A DNA stretch of 59,079 nucleotides from NCBI GenBank assembly GCA_910577735.1, contig CAJTOO010000021.1, positions 1-59,079 of the forward strand, written 5' to 3'. The notes beneath the pieces were generated by a model. It saw nothing but the letters and a program-made list of their open reading frames with translations. It was not told the DNA's origin and searched no databases. The first letter of the stretch is position 1. Each line of letters starts with the position of its first letter. The position numbers were made by a program, and so were the translations under genes. Source of the stretch: an uncultured Lachnospiraceae bacterium. Its GTDB lineage: Bacteria > Bacillota > Clostridia > Lachnospirales > Lachnospiraceae. Below are positions 34,736 to 42,513 of the stretch, one piece after another.

Positions 34736-35871
34736 AAGGATTCCTTTTCTATGGCGGCAGCCTCAGTCAGCAGGTAAAGCCGTTTTGCAATGTGGTTGTA
34801 GTCAAAATAATGCTTTATATAATCTCTTATGGCCGTAAAATTTCGTTCCAGATAGGCAGAATCCTCACACAAGGAGAAAAGGGCCTGGGAATAGGCCGGG
34901 ATATCATCGGGATCTTTGACAATCCGTCCAAGCCGCTCATGATCGGTCATATCCTGTGCGCTGTCAATATCTGTTGTAAGAACCGTGCAGCCAAAGCCGG
35001 CTGCTTCCGCGTACACGTTGGGGCTGCCTCCTTCCATCTGGGAAGTGAGGGCAAATATTTTGGCACGCCGGTAATAAGCGTAAAGCTGCTCTTTGTCCGT
35101 AATCGGGCCCGTCAGATGCACATGAGGGGCAATCTGCGGAAATTCCTGACAGAATACATGATATATCTCCTGAAATTCCGGCGTCACGGAACCGATCATC
35201 GTAAGATCCCAGGGAACGGTAAAGCGCAGCCAGGCCAGGGCATAAGCATATAAAAGCACATGGGAATTTTTCTGCACACTGCCAATGCGACCTACGGTGA
35301 GAATGAGGTTCTCCTTATCTCTATAACGAGTCTCTTCCATGGATGGATAGAGAGGGTAATAAACGCCGTTGGGAATATATTCTATGGACCGTCTCCATTT
35401 CCGGCTGATGAGATGCTGCAGAGGGCGCGCCTCACAGCTTATGATATCACAGGCCTTCAGAAAATCGACATAGGGTTCATGATCGAGCGGCAGAGCGTTG
35501 GCCCAGCCGGAATTGATGTCCAGTTTCAGATAGAGGATGCCATCAGGCCGGAGTGTCTTATACTGCACGGCCAGTTCGGCGTATTCCAGCCTCGCGCCAA
35601 ATAGAAAGAGAAAATCAATTTCCTGGCAATGCGCCTCCACATATTGAAGCGCAGCTGCCAGGTGCGGCAGGGATTCTGTGCAGGGCAGGATATGAACCTG
35701 TGCGCCTGGAAGATAATCCAGATAAGGATATTCTTCCATCTTTTGTGTGATGATGGTCATACTTTCCCCGAAATGTTTAAAGCAGACATAGGGAACCAGA
35801 ATCCGGTCCTTAAGCAGCTGGACATTTTCCAAGGGAGCAGGGGGGATGACGCAGATATTATACTTTTTCAT
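34732..35871 (-). CDS. Glycosyltransferase, GT4/GT-B type
   Basis: 379 residues. The C-terminal half carries the Glycos_transf_1 pattern: ENLILTVGRIGSVQKNSHVL, AKIFALTSQMEGGSPNVYAE and the E-x7-E pair (EGGSPNVYAE with AAGFGCTVLTTDID). The N-terminal half is a second Rossmann domain. GT4 enzymes transfer a sugar from a nucleotide donor with retention. First gene of the reverse-strand block, with a ribosome site AAGGAG and its own promoter (35952-35980). Substrate unknown; flagellin or another filament glycan is the natural guess from position. Confidence 0.85.
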   Translation of the reverse strand: MKKYNICVIPPAPLENVQLLKDRILVPYVCFKHFGESMTIITQKMEEYPYLDYLPGAQVHILPCTESLPHLAAALQYVEAHCQEIDFLFLFGARLEYAELAVQYKTLRPDGILYLKLDINSGWANALPLDHEPYVDFLKACDIISCEARPLQHLISRKWRRSIEYIPNGVYYPLYPSMEETRYRDKENLILTVGRIGSVQKNSHVLLYAYALAWLRFTVPWDLTMIGSVTPEFQEIYHVFCQEFPQIAPHVHLTGPITDKEQLYAYYRRAKIFALTSQMEGGSPNVYAEAAGFGCTVLTTDIDSAQDMTDHERLGRIVKDPDDIPAYSQALFSLCEDSAYLERNFTAIRDYIKHYFDYNHIAKRLYLLTEAAAIEKESL

Positions 35872-35951
35872 AGAGTGGTTGAAAACTCCTTACTTTATGC
35901 GATAGGTTACAGGTTTGGATTTAGGACCGCCTGTTTTCATTTGTGCCTAAT

Positions 35952-35980
35952 ATTATATCGTAGATATATTATTTTTTCAA
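35952..35980 (-). promoter_or_regulatory. Sigma-A promoter of the reverse-strand glycosyltransferase block
   Basis: Read on the reverse strand: TTGAAA, 17 bases, TATAAT. It starts about 80 bases before the GT4 gene and is back-to-back with the sigma-D promoter of flaG. Confidence 0.75.
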
Positions 35981-36017
35981 ATTTAAATCAGAATAGAAAA
36001 ATCTTTGGCATTACTGC

Positions 36018-36043
36018 TAAATTATTGTTGCTTTTTTCCGATA
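36018..36043 (+). promoter_or_regulatory. Sigma-28/sigma-D promoter of the flaG-fliD-fliS operon
   Basis: TAAA, 16 bases, CCGATA followed by TAAG: the same layout and spacing as at flgM and flagellin. The -10 ends about 100 bases before flaG. Confidence 0.88.
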
Positions 36044-36144
36044 TAAGTTATAAGAGATTGCGTCTGTTCCTGAGTAAGTGGAGGGGACGTTGTCAAAAGA
36101 CGATTCTATTAATACTTTACTATATCACATGGAGGTGATTAACG

Positions 36145-36621
36145 ATGGCAATTGAACCATTAAACAGTGCCATGACCTATCAGGCACAGACCGCAGCAAA
36201 GCCGCAGACGGTGACACCAGTGAACACGGAAGTTCCTGCAGATGGACAGACAGTCAATGTTGACGAGACAACGGCAGCTGTGACAAAGCCGCAGGCTGAA
36301 GAAGATACGAACAGCAGCAGTGAGGATGCGGGAAACCAGCAGCAACAGGCATCCAAGGGTGCACAGCAGACGAAGAATACGCAGCAAAAACAGGCGATGC
36401 CGGAACATCTTAAGAAGGCAATCGCAGAGATGAACAGGAAAATCAATAACAGCAATGAAGAAGCTGTTTTTGGTGTTCACGAGGGAACCAACCGGATCAT
36501 GATCAAGATCATGGATAAGGATACGAAGGAGGTCATCAAAGAATTTCCTCCCGAGAAGACTCTGGATATGATCGCCAGGATCTGGGAGATGGCAGGTATT
36601 CTTGTGGACGAAAAGCGTTAG
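36145..36621 (+). CDS. flaG: FlaG-like flagellar protein
   Basis: 158 residues. The first 90 are low-complexity, rich in Gln, Thr, Ala and Glu. The last 60 form the FlaG domain (KIDKDTKEVIKEFPPEKTLD-type: here TNRIMIKIMDKDTKEVIKEF then PPEKTLDMIARIWEMAG). FlaG influences filament length and cap function in several species. GGAGGTGA precedes the ATG. It is first in the operon with fliD, as usual. Confidence 0.9.
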   Translation: MAIEPLNSAMTYQAQTAAKPQTVTPVNTEVPADGQTVNVDETTAAVTKPQAEEDTNSSSEDAGNQQQQASKGAQQTKNTQQKQAMPEHLKKAIAEMNRKINNSNEEAVFGVHEGTNRIMIKIMDKDTKEVIKEFPPEKTLDMIARIWEMAGILVDEKR

Positions 36622-36641
36622 ACATCTAGGAGGTAAATAAA

Positions 36642-38885
36642 ATGGCTATCAGAATAACAGGTATGTACTCCGGACTTGATACCGAGAGTATCATCAATGA
36701 ACTGGCTTCGGCCCAGAGTTATAAGAAGACGAAGTTAGTGAAGGCGCAGAAGAAACTGAGCTGGAAGCAGGATGCATGGAAGGCGTTAAATACCAAGATT
36801 TACAGTTTCTATCAGAAGCTGGATGATCTGCGCCTGCAGAGTTCTTACATGAAGAAAAAGACCACGGTATCCAATCCCAATGCAGTCAAGGTCAGCAGTG
36901 GAGAGAGTACTGTGGATGGCGTGCATACGCTGACGGTGGATAAACTTGCCAAGCGTGCTTATCTGACAGGCGGCAGTCTGGAGACGTCGACAGGGACGCG
37001 CTTTACAGGCGATGCGTCTTTAAAACAGCTGTGTGAACTGAATGGTCTGGAGTTTTCAGGAAAAGGCAGCATCAGTGTGAATGGTGGTCTTGGGCAGTCT
37101 GTTGAAATTGAAGTTGACGAGAACACGACCATCAATGGTTTCGTGGAGAAGTTAAAGGCTGTGGGCCTGAATGCCAATTTTGATCAGGATAACCAGCGTA
37201 TCTACATCAGTTCCAGGGACACGGGTAAAGATGCTAACTTTACCATTTCCGGAAATGATGCGGGCGGATTCCAGGCTCTTGCCGCCTTGGGACTTCTGAG
37301 CAAACCGGTGGAGGGCACTGCAGAATACGATGAGTTTAAGAAGTGGGCTGACTATGCAGATCCGGCACACGCGGATGATAAGAATAAACTGATCGAGAGT
37401 TGGGTAGCAGCGCGTGCAGCGGCTTACAAGGAAGCAAATGATGCCCTTGCGAAAGATAATGAAACATTAAAAAAGGCCAATGAGTACAACAAAGAGCAGC
37501 TTGCCAAGCTGGAAGGCTATGCGGACTATGGCCATATGTCTAAATCCGAACTTTATGACAAGATTTATGGTAAGGAAGTGGAAGTTGATAAGGTAGACGA
37601 GAACGGCGATCCTGTGAAGGATGCGGATGGCAATGTAATCAAAGAAAAGGTTCGTCAGGGCGGTCTGGTTCAGGATCTGGAAGAGAAGAGAAAGGTATAC
37701 GCAGAGCTGGATGCCAAACAGGGAGCGGACCGCGATGAGGCTGCCATCGCCGCTGCCAAGGCAGAAGTAGAGAAGGCGGAAAAAGAAATTGGTAAGGCCA
37801 ATGATTGTTACAGCTATGTCAATGCGATTGCCACCAATGAAGCGGCTATAAAGGCTAACGAGGACAAGATAAAGGAGAATGCTGACTACTTCGTTGTGGA
37901 TGATACTGATCCCGACAATGTGAAGATAACAGGAACCCAGAAGTTAAAGGACGAAGTGACAGCTGAGATAGAGGCGAAGGCAAATGCTGCCGTGGAAGCT
38001 TTAAAGGGTACTTACACAGACAAATTGTCATCGGAGAAGCAGGCCCATAAGATTCAGGGAAGCGATGCGGTAATCACGCTCAATGGAGTTGAGTATACTT
38101 CCTATAATAACTCAATATCTGTTAACGGCATGACCATTACAGCGTTAGAGGAGACGGGCGATAAAGAAGTTACGTTATCTACCACCACAGATACAGACGG
38201 TATTTATGATATGATCAAGGGACTCTTTACCGAGTACAATGCGCTGATCAATGAGATGGATGGCATGTATAACGCAGAGTCTGCGAAGGATTACGAGCCT
38301 CTTACTTCAGAGGAGAAGGAGGCAATGACGGATGATGAGATTGAAGAGTGGGAGAAGAAGATCAAAGACTCCCTGCTGCGCAGAGACTCTACGCTGAGCA
38401 CAGTAAGTTCGGCCATGAAGAACGTGATGTTAAAAGGTGTATCCGTGAATGGCAAGAATATGTATCTGTCTGATTTTGGCATTGCAACACTGGGATATTT
38501 CGCGTCGAAGGATAATGAAAGAAATGCGTTCCATATCGATGGTGACCAGGATGATGCTACTGTGAGAGGAAATGCAGATGTGCTTCGCACCATGATTGCG
38601 ACAGAGCCGGAGACTGTGATGAACTTCTTCGTAGGGCTGTCCAATAATATGCACGATGAACTGGATAAGAAGATGTCAGCCACCACATTAAGCAGTGCGC
38701 TCACCGTCTACAATGACAAGCAGATGAAGAAAGAGTATGATGCATACACGGAAAAGATCAAGAAGCAGGAAGAGAAGCTGAATGCGCTGATGGATAAGTG
38801 GTATGCGAAGTTTTCGGCAATGGAGACGGCTCTGGCAAAGATGGAGTCCAAGAACAATGCCGTATCCAGTATGTTTGGCGGTTGA
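36642..38885 (+). CDS. fliD: FliD, filament cap protein with a long central insertion
   Basis: 747 residues, well above the usual 450-650. The N-terminal FliD_N domain (1-110) has GMYSGLDTESIINELASAQ; the C-terminal FliD_C domain (about 520-747) has GIYDMIKGLFTEYNALINEM, TLSTVSSAMKNVM and the terminal coiled helix KIKKQEEKLNALMDKWYAKF. Between them (about 230-470) is a Lys/Ala/Glu-rich, heptad-like insertion (KAEVEKAEKEIGKAND) that is not part of the core cap. It forms the pentamer-like cap under which flagellin folds. Insertions here vary between strains and are surface-exposed. Confidence 0.9.
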   Translation: MAIRITGMYSGLDTESIINELASAQSYKKTKLVKAQKKLSWKQDAWKALNTKIYSFYQKLDDLRLQSSYMKKKTTVSNPNAVKVSSGESTVDGVHTLTVDKLAKRAYLTGGSLETSTGTRFTGDASLKQLCELNGLEFSGKGSISVNGGLGQSVEIEVDENTTINGFVEKLKAVGLNANFDQDNQRIYISSRDTGKDANFTISGNDAGGFQALAALGLLSKPVEGTAEYDEFKKWADYADPAHADDKNKLIESWVAARAAAYKEANDALAKDNETLKKANEYNKEQLAKLEGYADYGHMSKSELYDKIYGKEVEVDKVDENGDPVKDADGNVIKEKVRQGGLVQDLEEKRKVYAELDAKQGADRDEAAIAAAKAEVEKAEKEIGKANDCYSYVNAIATNEAAIKANEDKIKENADYFVVDDTDPDNVKITGTQKLKDEVTAEIEAKANAAVEALKGTYTDKLSSEKQAHKIQGSDAVITLNGVEYTSYNNSISVNGMTITALEETGDKEVTLSTTTDTDGIYDMIKGLFTEYNALINEMDGMYNAESAKDYEPLTSEEKEAMTDDEIEEWEKKIKDSLLRRDSTLSTVSSAMKNVMLKGVSVNGKNMYLSDFGIATLGYFASKDNERNAFHIDGDQDDATVRGNADVLRTMIATEPETVMNFFVGLSNNMHDELDKKMSATTLSSALTVYNDKQMKKEYDAYTEKIKKQEEKLNALMDKWYAKFSAMETALAKMESKNNAVSSMFGG

Positions 38886-38924
38886 TAAAGAGAATGGCAG
38901 GTTGGATCAAGGAGGAGAATGGCT

Positions 38925-39302
38925 ATGCCGGCACACAATCCCTTTGCGGAGTATACAAATAATAAGATTATGACAGCTTCCCCGGCGGAGATTACGCTGA
39001 TGCTGTATGAGGGGGCAATCAAGTTCTGTAATATTGCGATTGTTTCCATAGAGCATGGAGAGATTGAGAAAGCACATGTCAATATCAAGAAGACACAGCG
39101 TATTATTGAGGAATTCAGAAATACGCTGGATCATAAGTATCCTGTGGCAAAGGATTTTGACAGGATTTATGTCTATCTTCTGAAGAGACTGTTTGAGGCA
39201 AATATGAAAAAGGATGCGGCAATCTTGGAGGAAGTAAACTCACATTTAAGAAGCGTGAGGGATACCTGGAAAGAAGTTATGAAGCGAGGCAGACAGTCAT
39301 AG
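38925..39302 (+). CDS. fliS: FliS, flagellin export chaperone
   Basis: 125 residues from the ATG at 38925, with AGGAGG nine bases upstream; an in-frame ATG at 38919 is only three bases away. The FliS signature is present: NPFAEYTNNKIMTASPAEITLMLYEGAI at the start, then the four-helix bundle. FliS binds the flagellin C-terminus in the cytosol and keeps it from polymerising, and also interacts with FliW in other Firmicutes. It is 39 bases after fliD. Confidence 0.92.
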   Translation: MPAHNPFAEYTNNKIMTASPAEITLMLYEGAIKFCNIAIVSIEHGEIEKAHVNIKKTQRIIEEFRNTLDHKYPVAKDFDRIYVYLLKRLFEANMKKDAAILEEVNSHLRSVRDTWKEVMKRGRQS

Positions 39303-39317
39303 AAAGGTTGTGCGGGT

Positions 39318-39794
39318 ATGAGTCAGAGCAGTGTACAGATACTGGTGGAGAGCCTTGAGAAGAAAAACCGCCTTATGGATGATATCATTCTGGAAAACGA
39401 AGCACAGGAGGCGATCCTGAAGCAGGAAGAGCTGGATATGGACGCCCTGGACGCATCCATAGAACGGATGGGGGCTCTGGCAGAAGCGCTTGAAAAGCTG
39501 GATGATGGTTTTGAGCTTGTATATGAGCGTACCAGAGAGGCATTGATTGCCAATAAGCCTGCTTACCGCAGTCAGATTGCACATATGCAGGAGCTGATAG
39601 GTCAGATCACAGACAAGGTGGTCCGTATCAATGCAGTCAGGATGCGCAATCAGATAAAGGCGGAGAGGCAGTTTCAGAAGAGCCGGAACCAGATCGGCAA
39701 GGCAGCGTCTAAAATGAAGGCGAGCAAGAATTATTATAACAGCATGAACAAGCTGAATTATGTTGCGCCCCAGTTTTATGACAATAAGAAGTAG
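39318..39794 (+). CDS. FliT/FlgN-like flagellar accessory protein
   Basis: 158 residues, entirely helical and charged, with heptad spacing (LVESLEKKNRLMDDIILENEAQEAILKQ). The position, directly after fliS and before flagellin, is that of FliT in many genomes. The primary sequence is too plain to prove it, so the name is only a family-level guess. Basic C-terminus (MKASKNYYNSMNKLNY) is shared with such proteins in Lachnospiraceae. The start follows fliS by 15 bases. Confidence 0.6.
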   Translation: MSQSSVQILVESLEKKNRLMDDIILENEAQEAILKQEELDMDALDASIERMGALAEALEKLDDGFELVYERTREALIANKPAYRSQIAHMQELIGQITDKVVRINAVRMRNQIKAERQFQKSRNQIGKAASKMKASKNYYNSMNKLNYVAPQFYDNKK

Positions 39795-39836
39795 TACTTA
39801 CGGGCAAAAAAAATTAAAAAAATTTTATAACTGCCC

Positions 39837-39862
39837 TAAAGTAAATCGGAGAAACACCGATA
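39837..39862 (+). promoter_or_regulatory. Sigma-28/sigma-D promoter of flagellin
   Basis: TAAA (39837-39840), 16 bases, CCGATA (39857-39862). It is the third site with the same spacing in the window, with the flagellin ATG some 130 bases downstream. A weak stem (GGGCA / TGCCC, 39802-39834) precedes it. Confidence 0.9.
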
Positions 39863-39899
39863 TATAATACAAGTAAAGTAAGAAATTTACTTGAACAGC

Positions 39900-39987
39900 T
39901 GTAAAGATGTCGATGTCAGCGGACGGGACGGAGATATCTTTACAAAAACAAAGTGGCGGCAAGGATGCCGCAATAAATTCAAGGAGG
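39900..39987 (+). promoter_or_regulatory. Flagellin mRNA leader with CsrA-type GGA hairpins
   Basis: Hairpin 1: arms 39900-39911 and 39933-39944 (12 pairs, one G-T), with a loop that holds three GGA motifs (39921, 39926, 39930). Hairpin 2: GCGGC (39956-39960) and GCCGC (39967-39971) present the hexaloop AAGGAT, a model CsrA site. The ribosome site AAGGAGG (39981-39987) supplies a further GGA. In B. subtilis hag the same two-site arrangement, GGA in a loop plus GGA at the ribosome site, mediates CsrA repression relieved by FliW. Both proteins are encoded here. Confidence 0.75.
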
Positions 39988-39995
39988 AATATATT

Positions 39996-41054
39996 ATGGT
40001 AGTAAAACACAACATTACAGCGATGAACTCTAACAGAATGTTAGGACTGACAACTTCTTCTCAGGCTAAATCTACTGAGAAATTATCTTCCGGTTATAAG
40101 ATCAACCGTGCAGCAGATGATGCAGCAGGTCTCTCCATTTCCGAGAAGATGAGAAGACAGATCAGAGGTCTTACACAGGCTTCCGCTAACGCACAGGATG
40201 GTATCAGTGTTGTACAGACAGCTGAAGGTGCGTTGAACGAAGTTGAGGATATGTTACAGAGAATGAACGAGCTGGCTGTTAAGGGTGAGAATGGTACACT
40301 TACAACATCAGATCGTGCATCTATCCAGGCTGAGATCAGACAGTTAATGAGTGAAGTTGACCGTGTACAGAGCACAACCACTTTCAATGAGATGAACCTC
40401 TTAGATGGTTCCTTCATTAAAGGCCTTCAGGTTGGTGCAGAAGCTGGTCAGCACATCGACATCTCCATCCAGAACATGAGTATGGCAGGTCTTGCAGCAG
40501 GCATCGACAACAAGATGTATACCAAGATTACTTACAACAATCTGGTTAAGAATGAGGCAGCAACTTATACAGCTACCACATATAGCAGCACAACACTGTC
40601 ATCTGGTCAGAGTGTTATGATTGGTGCAGCTGGTAATAAGACAACTACAACATTCTCTACATTGAAGGGTAGTTCATATTCTTCTGCAACTATGACAAGC
40701 GCAGTTGCTAGTAAGCTGATCAACTCCTTCATGAAGTTGGATGGTGGTAAGGCTGCATCCGTTGCAACAGCACAGGATTTCAACTCCCTGAATGCATTCA
40801 TCAAGGGCGCGCTGGTATTAGTATCTCAGCAGAGATCTGACCTCGGTGCAATCCAGAACAGATTAGAGCACACAATCAACAACCTGGATAACATCGTTGA
40901 GAACACCTCTTCTGCAGAGGCAGCTATCCGCGATACAGATATTGCTACAGAGATGGTTCAGTACTCCAACAACAATATCTTACAGCAGGCTGGTACTTCC
41001 ATGCTTTCACAGGCAAATCAGTCCAACCAGTTGGCACTGTCCTTACTTGGCTAA
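39996..41054 (+). CDS. fliC: Flagellin
   Basis: 352 residues from the ATG at 39996 (AAGGAGG eight bases upstream); the frame extends upstream without a start signal. Flagellin_N (1-140): MVVKHNITAMNSNRMLGLTT, INRAADDAAGLSISEKMRRQ, ANAQDGISVVQTAEGALNEV. Flagellin_C (about 265-352): LGAIQNRLEHTINNLDNIVE and TSMLSQANQSNQLALSLLG. The central segment 185-239 is Ser/Thr-dense (25 of 55 by eye), with alternating small residues, a likely O-glycosylation platform. Codon use is strongly biased, as expected for a very abundant protein. It stands next to transferase genes that could modify it. Confidence 0.96.
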   Translation: MVVKHNITAMNSNRMLGLTTSSQAKSTEKLSSGYKINRAADDAAGLSISEKMRRQIRGLTQASANAQDGISVVQTAEGALNEVEDMLQRMNELAVKGENGTLTTSDRASIQAEIRQLMSEVDRVQSTTTFNEMNLLDGSFIKGLQVGAEAGQHIDISIQNMSMAGLAAGIDNKMYTKITYNNLVKNEAATYTATTYSSTTLSSGQSVMIGAAGNKTTTTFSTLKGSSYSSATMTSAVASKLINSFMKLDGGKAASVATAQDFNSLNAFIKGALVLVSQQRSDLGAIQNRLEHTINNLDNIVENTSSAEAAIRDTDIATEMVQYSNNNILQQAGTSMLSQANQSNQLALSLLG

Positions 41055-41090
41055 TTGCTACAGTAGAGAGAGTTCGCAAAGTAAACTACC

Positions 41091-41119
41091 AAAGCCCACC
41101 CGAAAGGGTGGGCTTTTTT
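41091..41119 (+). terminator. Strong intrinsic terminator after flagellin
   Basis: Perfect 11-base stem (AAAGCCCACCC / GGGTGGGCTTT) with a GAAA tetraloop and T-run. Confidence 0.95.
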
Positions 41120-41128
41120 CTGTATATC

Positions 41129-41150
41129 CAAGTCCGCGAAGCGAATCTTG
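41129..41150 (+). repeat. Degenerate single copy of the 73-base repeat family
   Basis: CAAGTCCGCGAAGCGAATCTTG keeps the outer CAAG/CTTG stem and CGAAG loop of the repeats at 42322-42513, about 10 bases after the flagellin terminator. Confidence 0.6.
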
Positions 41151-41188
41151 CAATCAAACTTGTTCCATCTGTTAATCTTCCAGAGAAT

Positions 41189-42241
41189 TTACTTCGCTTC
41201 GAGTCGTGCCAATGCTTCTATAGCTGGCGCATAGTCACCGCAATTCTGGTAGTGTGTCCTGGCGATATCGTTCTTGCCATAATATTCGTATATATAGCCG
41301 ATATAGTAGGAAGGAACCCGTGGGTCGTTAGAATCCCTTGTGGGGGCTGTCAGTGCCTTGACAAACTCCGGAAGGGCTCTGAGAGGCTGTCCCAGCAGCA
41401 TGTAGCTTAAGCCGATCATACACAGGTAATCTATGTTGTTGTCATAATATTCATAATAGGAGAGGAGCTTGATAGCGTCCTCAGGCCGGTCTGTGTCAAT
41501 CAGGGCATTGCCGTAATTATTTACCAGAACACGGGTGTAGCTTTCGGCAGGGGGAGGATTGCGTAATAGAGCTTCCTTAAAGTATTCACAGGCCTGTTGG
41601 TGATTACGCATCAACATGTAACTCTGACCAATCTGAAAATAAGGATATGGGTCATCTGGCGCCTTATCTACTTCTGCTTTGAGCAGGGCAAGATTTCGCT
41701 CTGCTTTACTTTGCAGTGCCTCCTGGCCGCCCAGATAGCCAATATGATCTATGGTAATGGAAGTCTCATAGGAGGTGTGGGCAGTGTTGGACAGGGGAAG
41801 GATTACCTCATGGATGGGGCGTTCATAGTGATAATAGCGTCTGTCATAAATCCGTTCAATCATGACGTCATAATGTCTGATTTCAGAATTAACCTCAAAG
41901 TAATCCAGACGCCTGATATATCCTACGCTCTTTGGATGAGATGCAAGCATGGACTGTAAGGCATCCCAGTCAAGGGAGGTGATGATCTCATCGGTGTCAA
42001 TGGGAAAGATAATGTTGTGAGAAGCGCAACTGGCGGCGTAGTTTCTGGCGGCGCTGAAATCATCTGTCCATGTATAGTCGAAGACTTTGTCCGTAAATTG
42101 GCGGGCGACATCTTTGGAGTGGTCAGAAGAACCGGTGTCAACCACTACAACCTCAAAGGGAAAAGGCTGCAGGGCCGCAAGGCAGTTTTCCAGGTGTGCT
42201 GCTTCGTTTTTAGTGATGATACATACAGAAACGGGAATCAT
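41189..42241 (-). CDS. GT2-TPR glycosyltransferase (SunS-like), copy 1
   Basis: 350 residues from the ATG at 42241, with GGAG six bases upstream; an in-frame ATG at 42253 is less likely since three paralogues start at the same place. The GT2 domain (1-200) has MIPVSVCIITKNEAAHLENC, the DxD-like acidic pair in IIFPIDTDEIITSLDW, and FDYTWTDDFSAARNYAA. The C-terminal part is a set of TPR helices (LRALPEFVKALTAP, ARTHYQNCGDYAPA). Such GT2-TPR enzymes add sugars directly to proteins; related genes next to flagellin are needed for flagellin O-glycosylation in Clostridioides difficile. First neighbour after flagellin, converging on its terminator. Confidence 0.88.
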   Translation of the reverse strand: MIPVSVCIITKNEAAHLENCLAALQPFPFEVVVVDTGSSDHSKDVARQFTDKVFDYTWTDDFSAARNYAASCASHNIIFPIDTDEIITSLDWDALQSMLASHPKSVGYIRRLDYFEVNSEIRHYDVMIERIYDRRYYHYERPIHEVILPLSNTAHTSYETSITIDHIGYLGGQEALQSKAERNLALLKAEVDKAPDDPYPYFQIGQSYMLMRNHQQACEYFKEALLRNPPPAESYTRVLVNNYGNALIDTDRPEDAIKLLSYYEYYDNNIDYLCMIGLSYMLLGQPLRALPEFVKALTAPTRDSNDPRVPSYYIGYIYEYYGKNDIARTHYQNCGDYAPAIEALARLEAK

Positions 42242-42321
42242 AGTAGTCTCCATTTTATTGTTTTAATCACAGGCAGATTTGAACCTGCTTTTTTATAGTA
42301 TAAGAAATTGCTCTGGGTTTA

Positions 42322-42513
42322 CGAGGCTGCGAAGCAGATCTCGCAATCGAGCGAAGCTCGACTTTTTATAATATAGGAAAGTCTTCCGCTTATCCGAGTC
42401 CGCGAAGCGGATCTCGTAATCGAGCGAAGCTCGACTTTTTATAATATAGGAAAGCCTTCCGCTTATCCGAGTCCGCGAAGCGGATCTCGTAATCGAGCGA
42501 AGCTCGATTTTTT
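42322..42513 (+). repeat. Three tandem 73-base units, each two hairpins plus T-run
   Basis: Unit starts are 42322, 42395 and 42468. Each has hairpin A (CCGC-GAA-GCGG inside CGAG/CTCG) and hairpin B (TCGAGC-GAA-GCTCGA) followed by CTTTTTATAAT, then a linker with TATAGGAAAG. The last T-run overlaps the stop codon of the downstream reverse-strand gene. Hairpin B with its T-run is terminator-like on the forward strand, so the triplet would block transcription running against the reverse-strand genes. A degenerate copy is at 41129. Confidence 0.85.

Noticed and set aside
42322..42513. CRISPR-like direct repeats
   Set aside because: The full 73-base period is conserved, including the stretch between hairpins; no spacers or cas genes.
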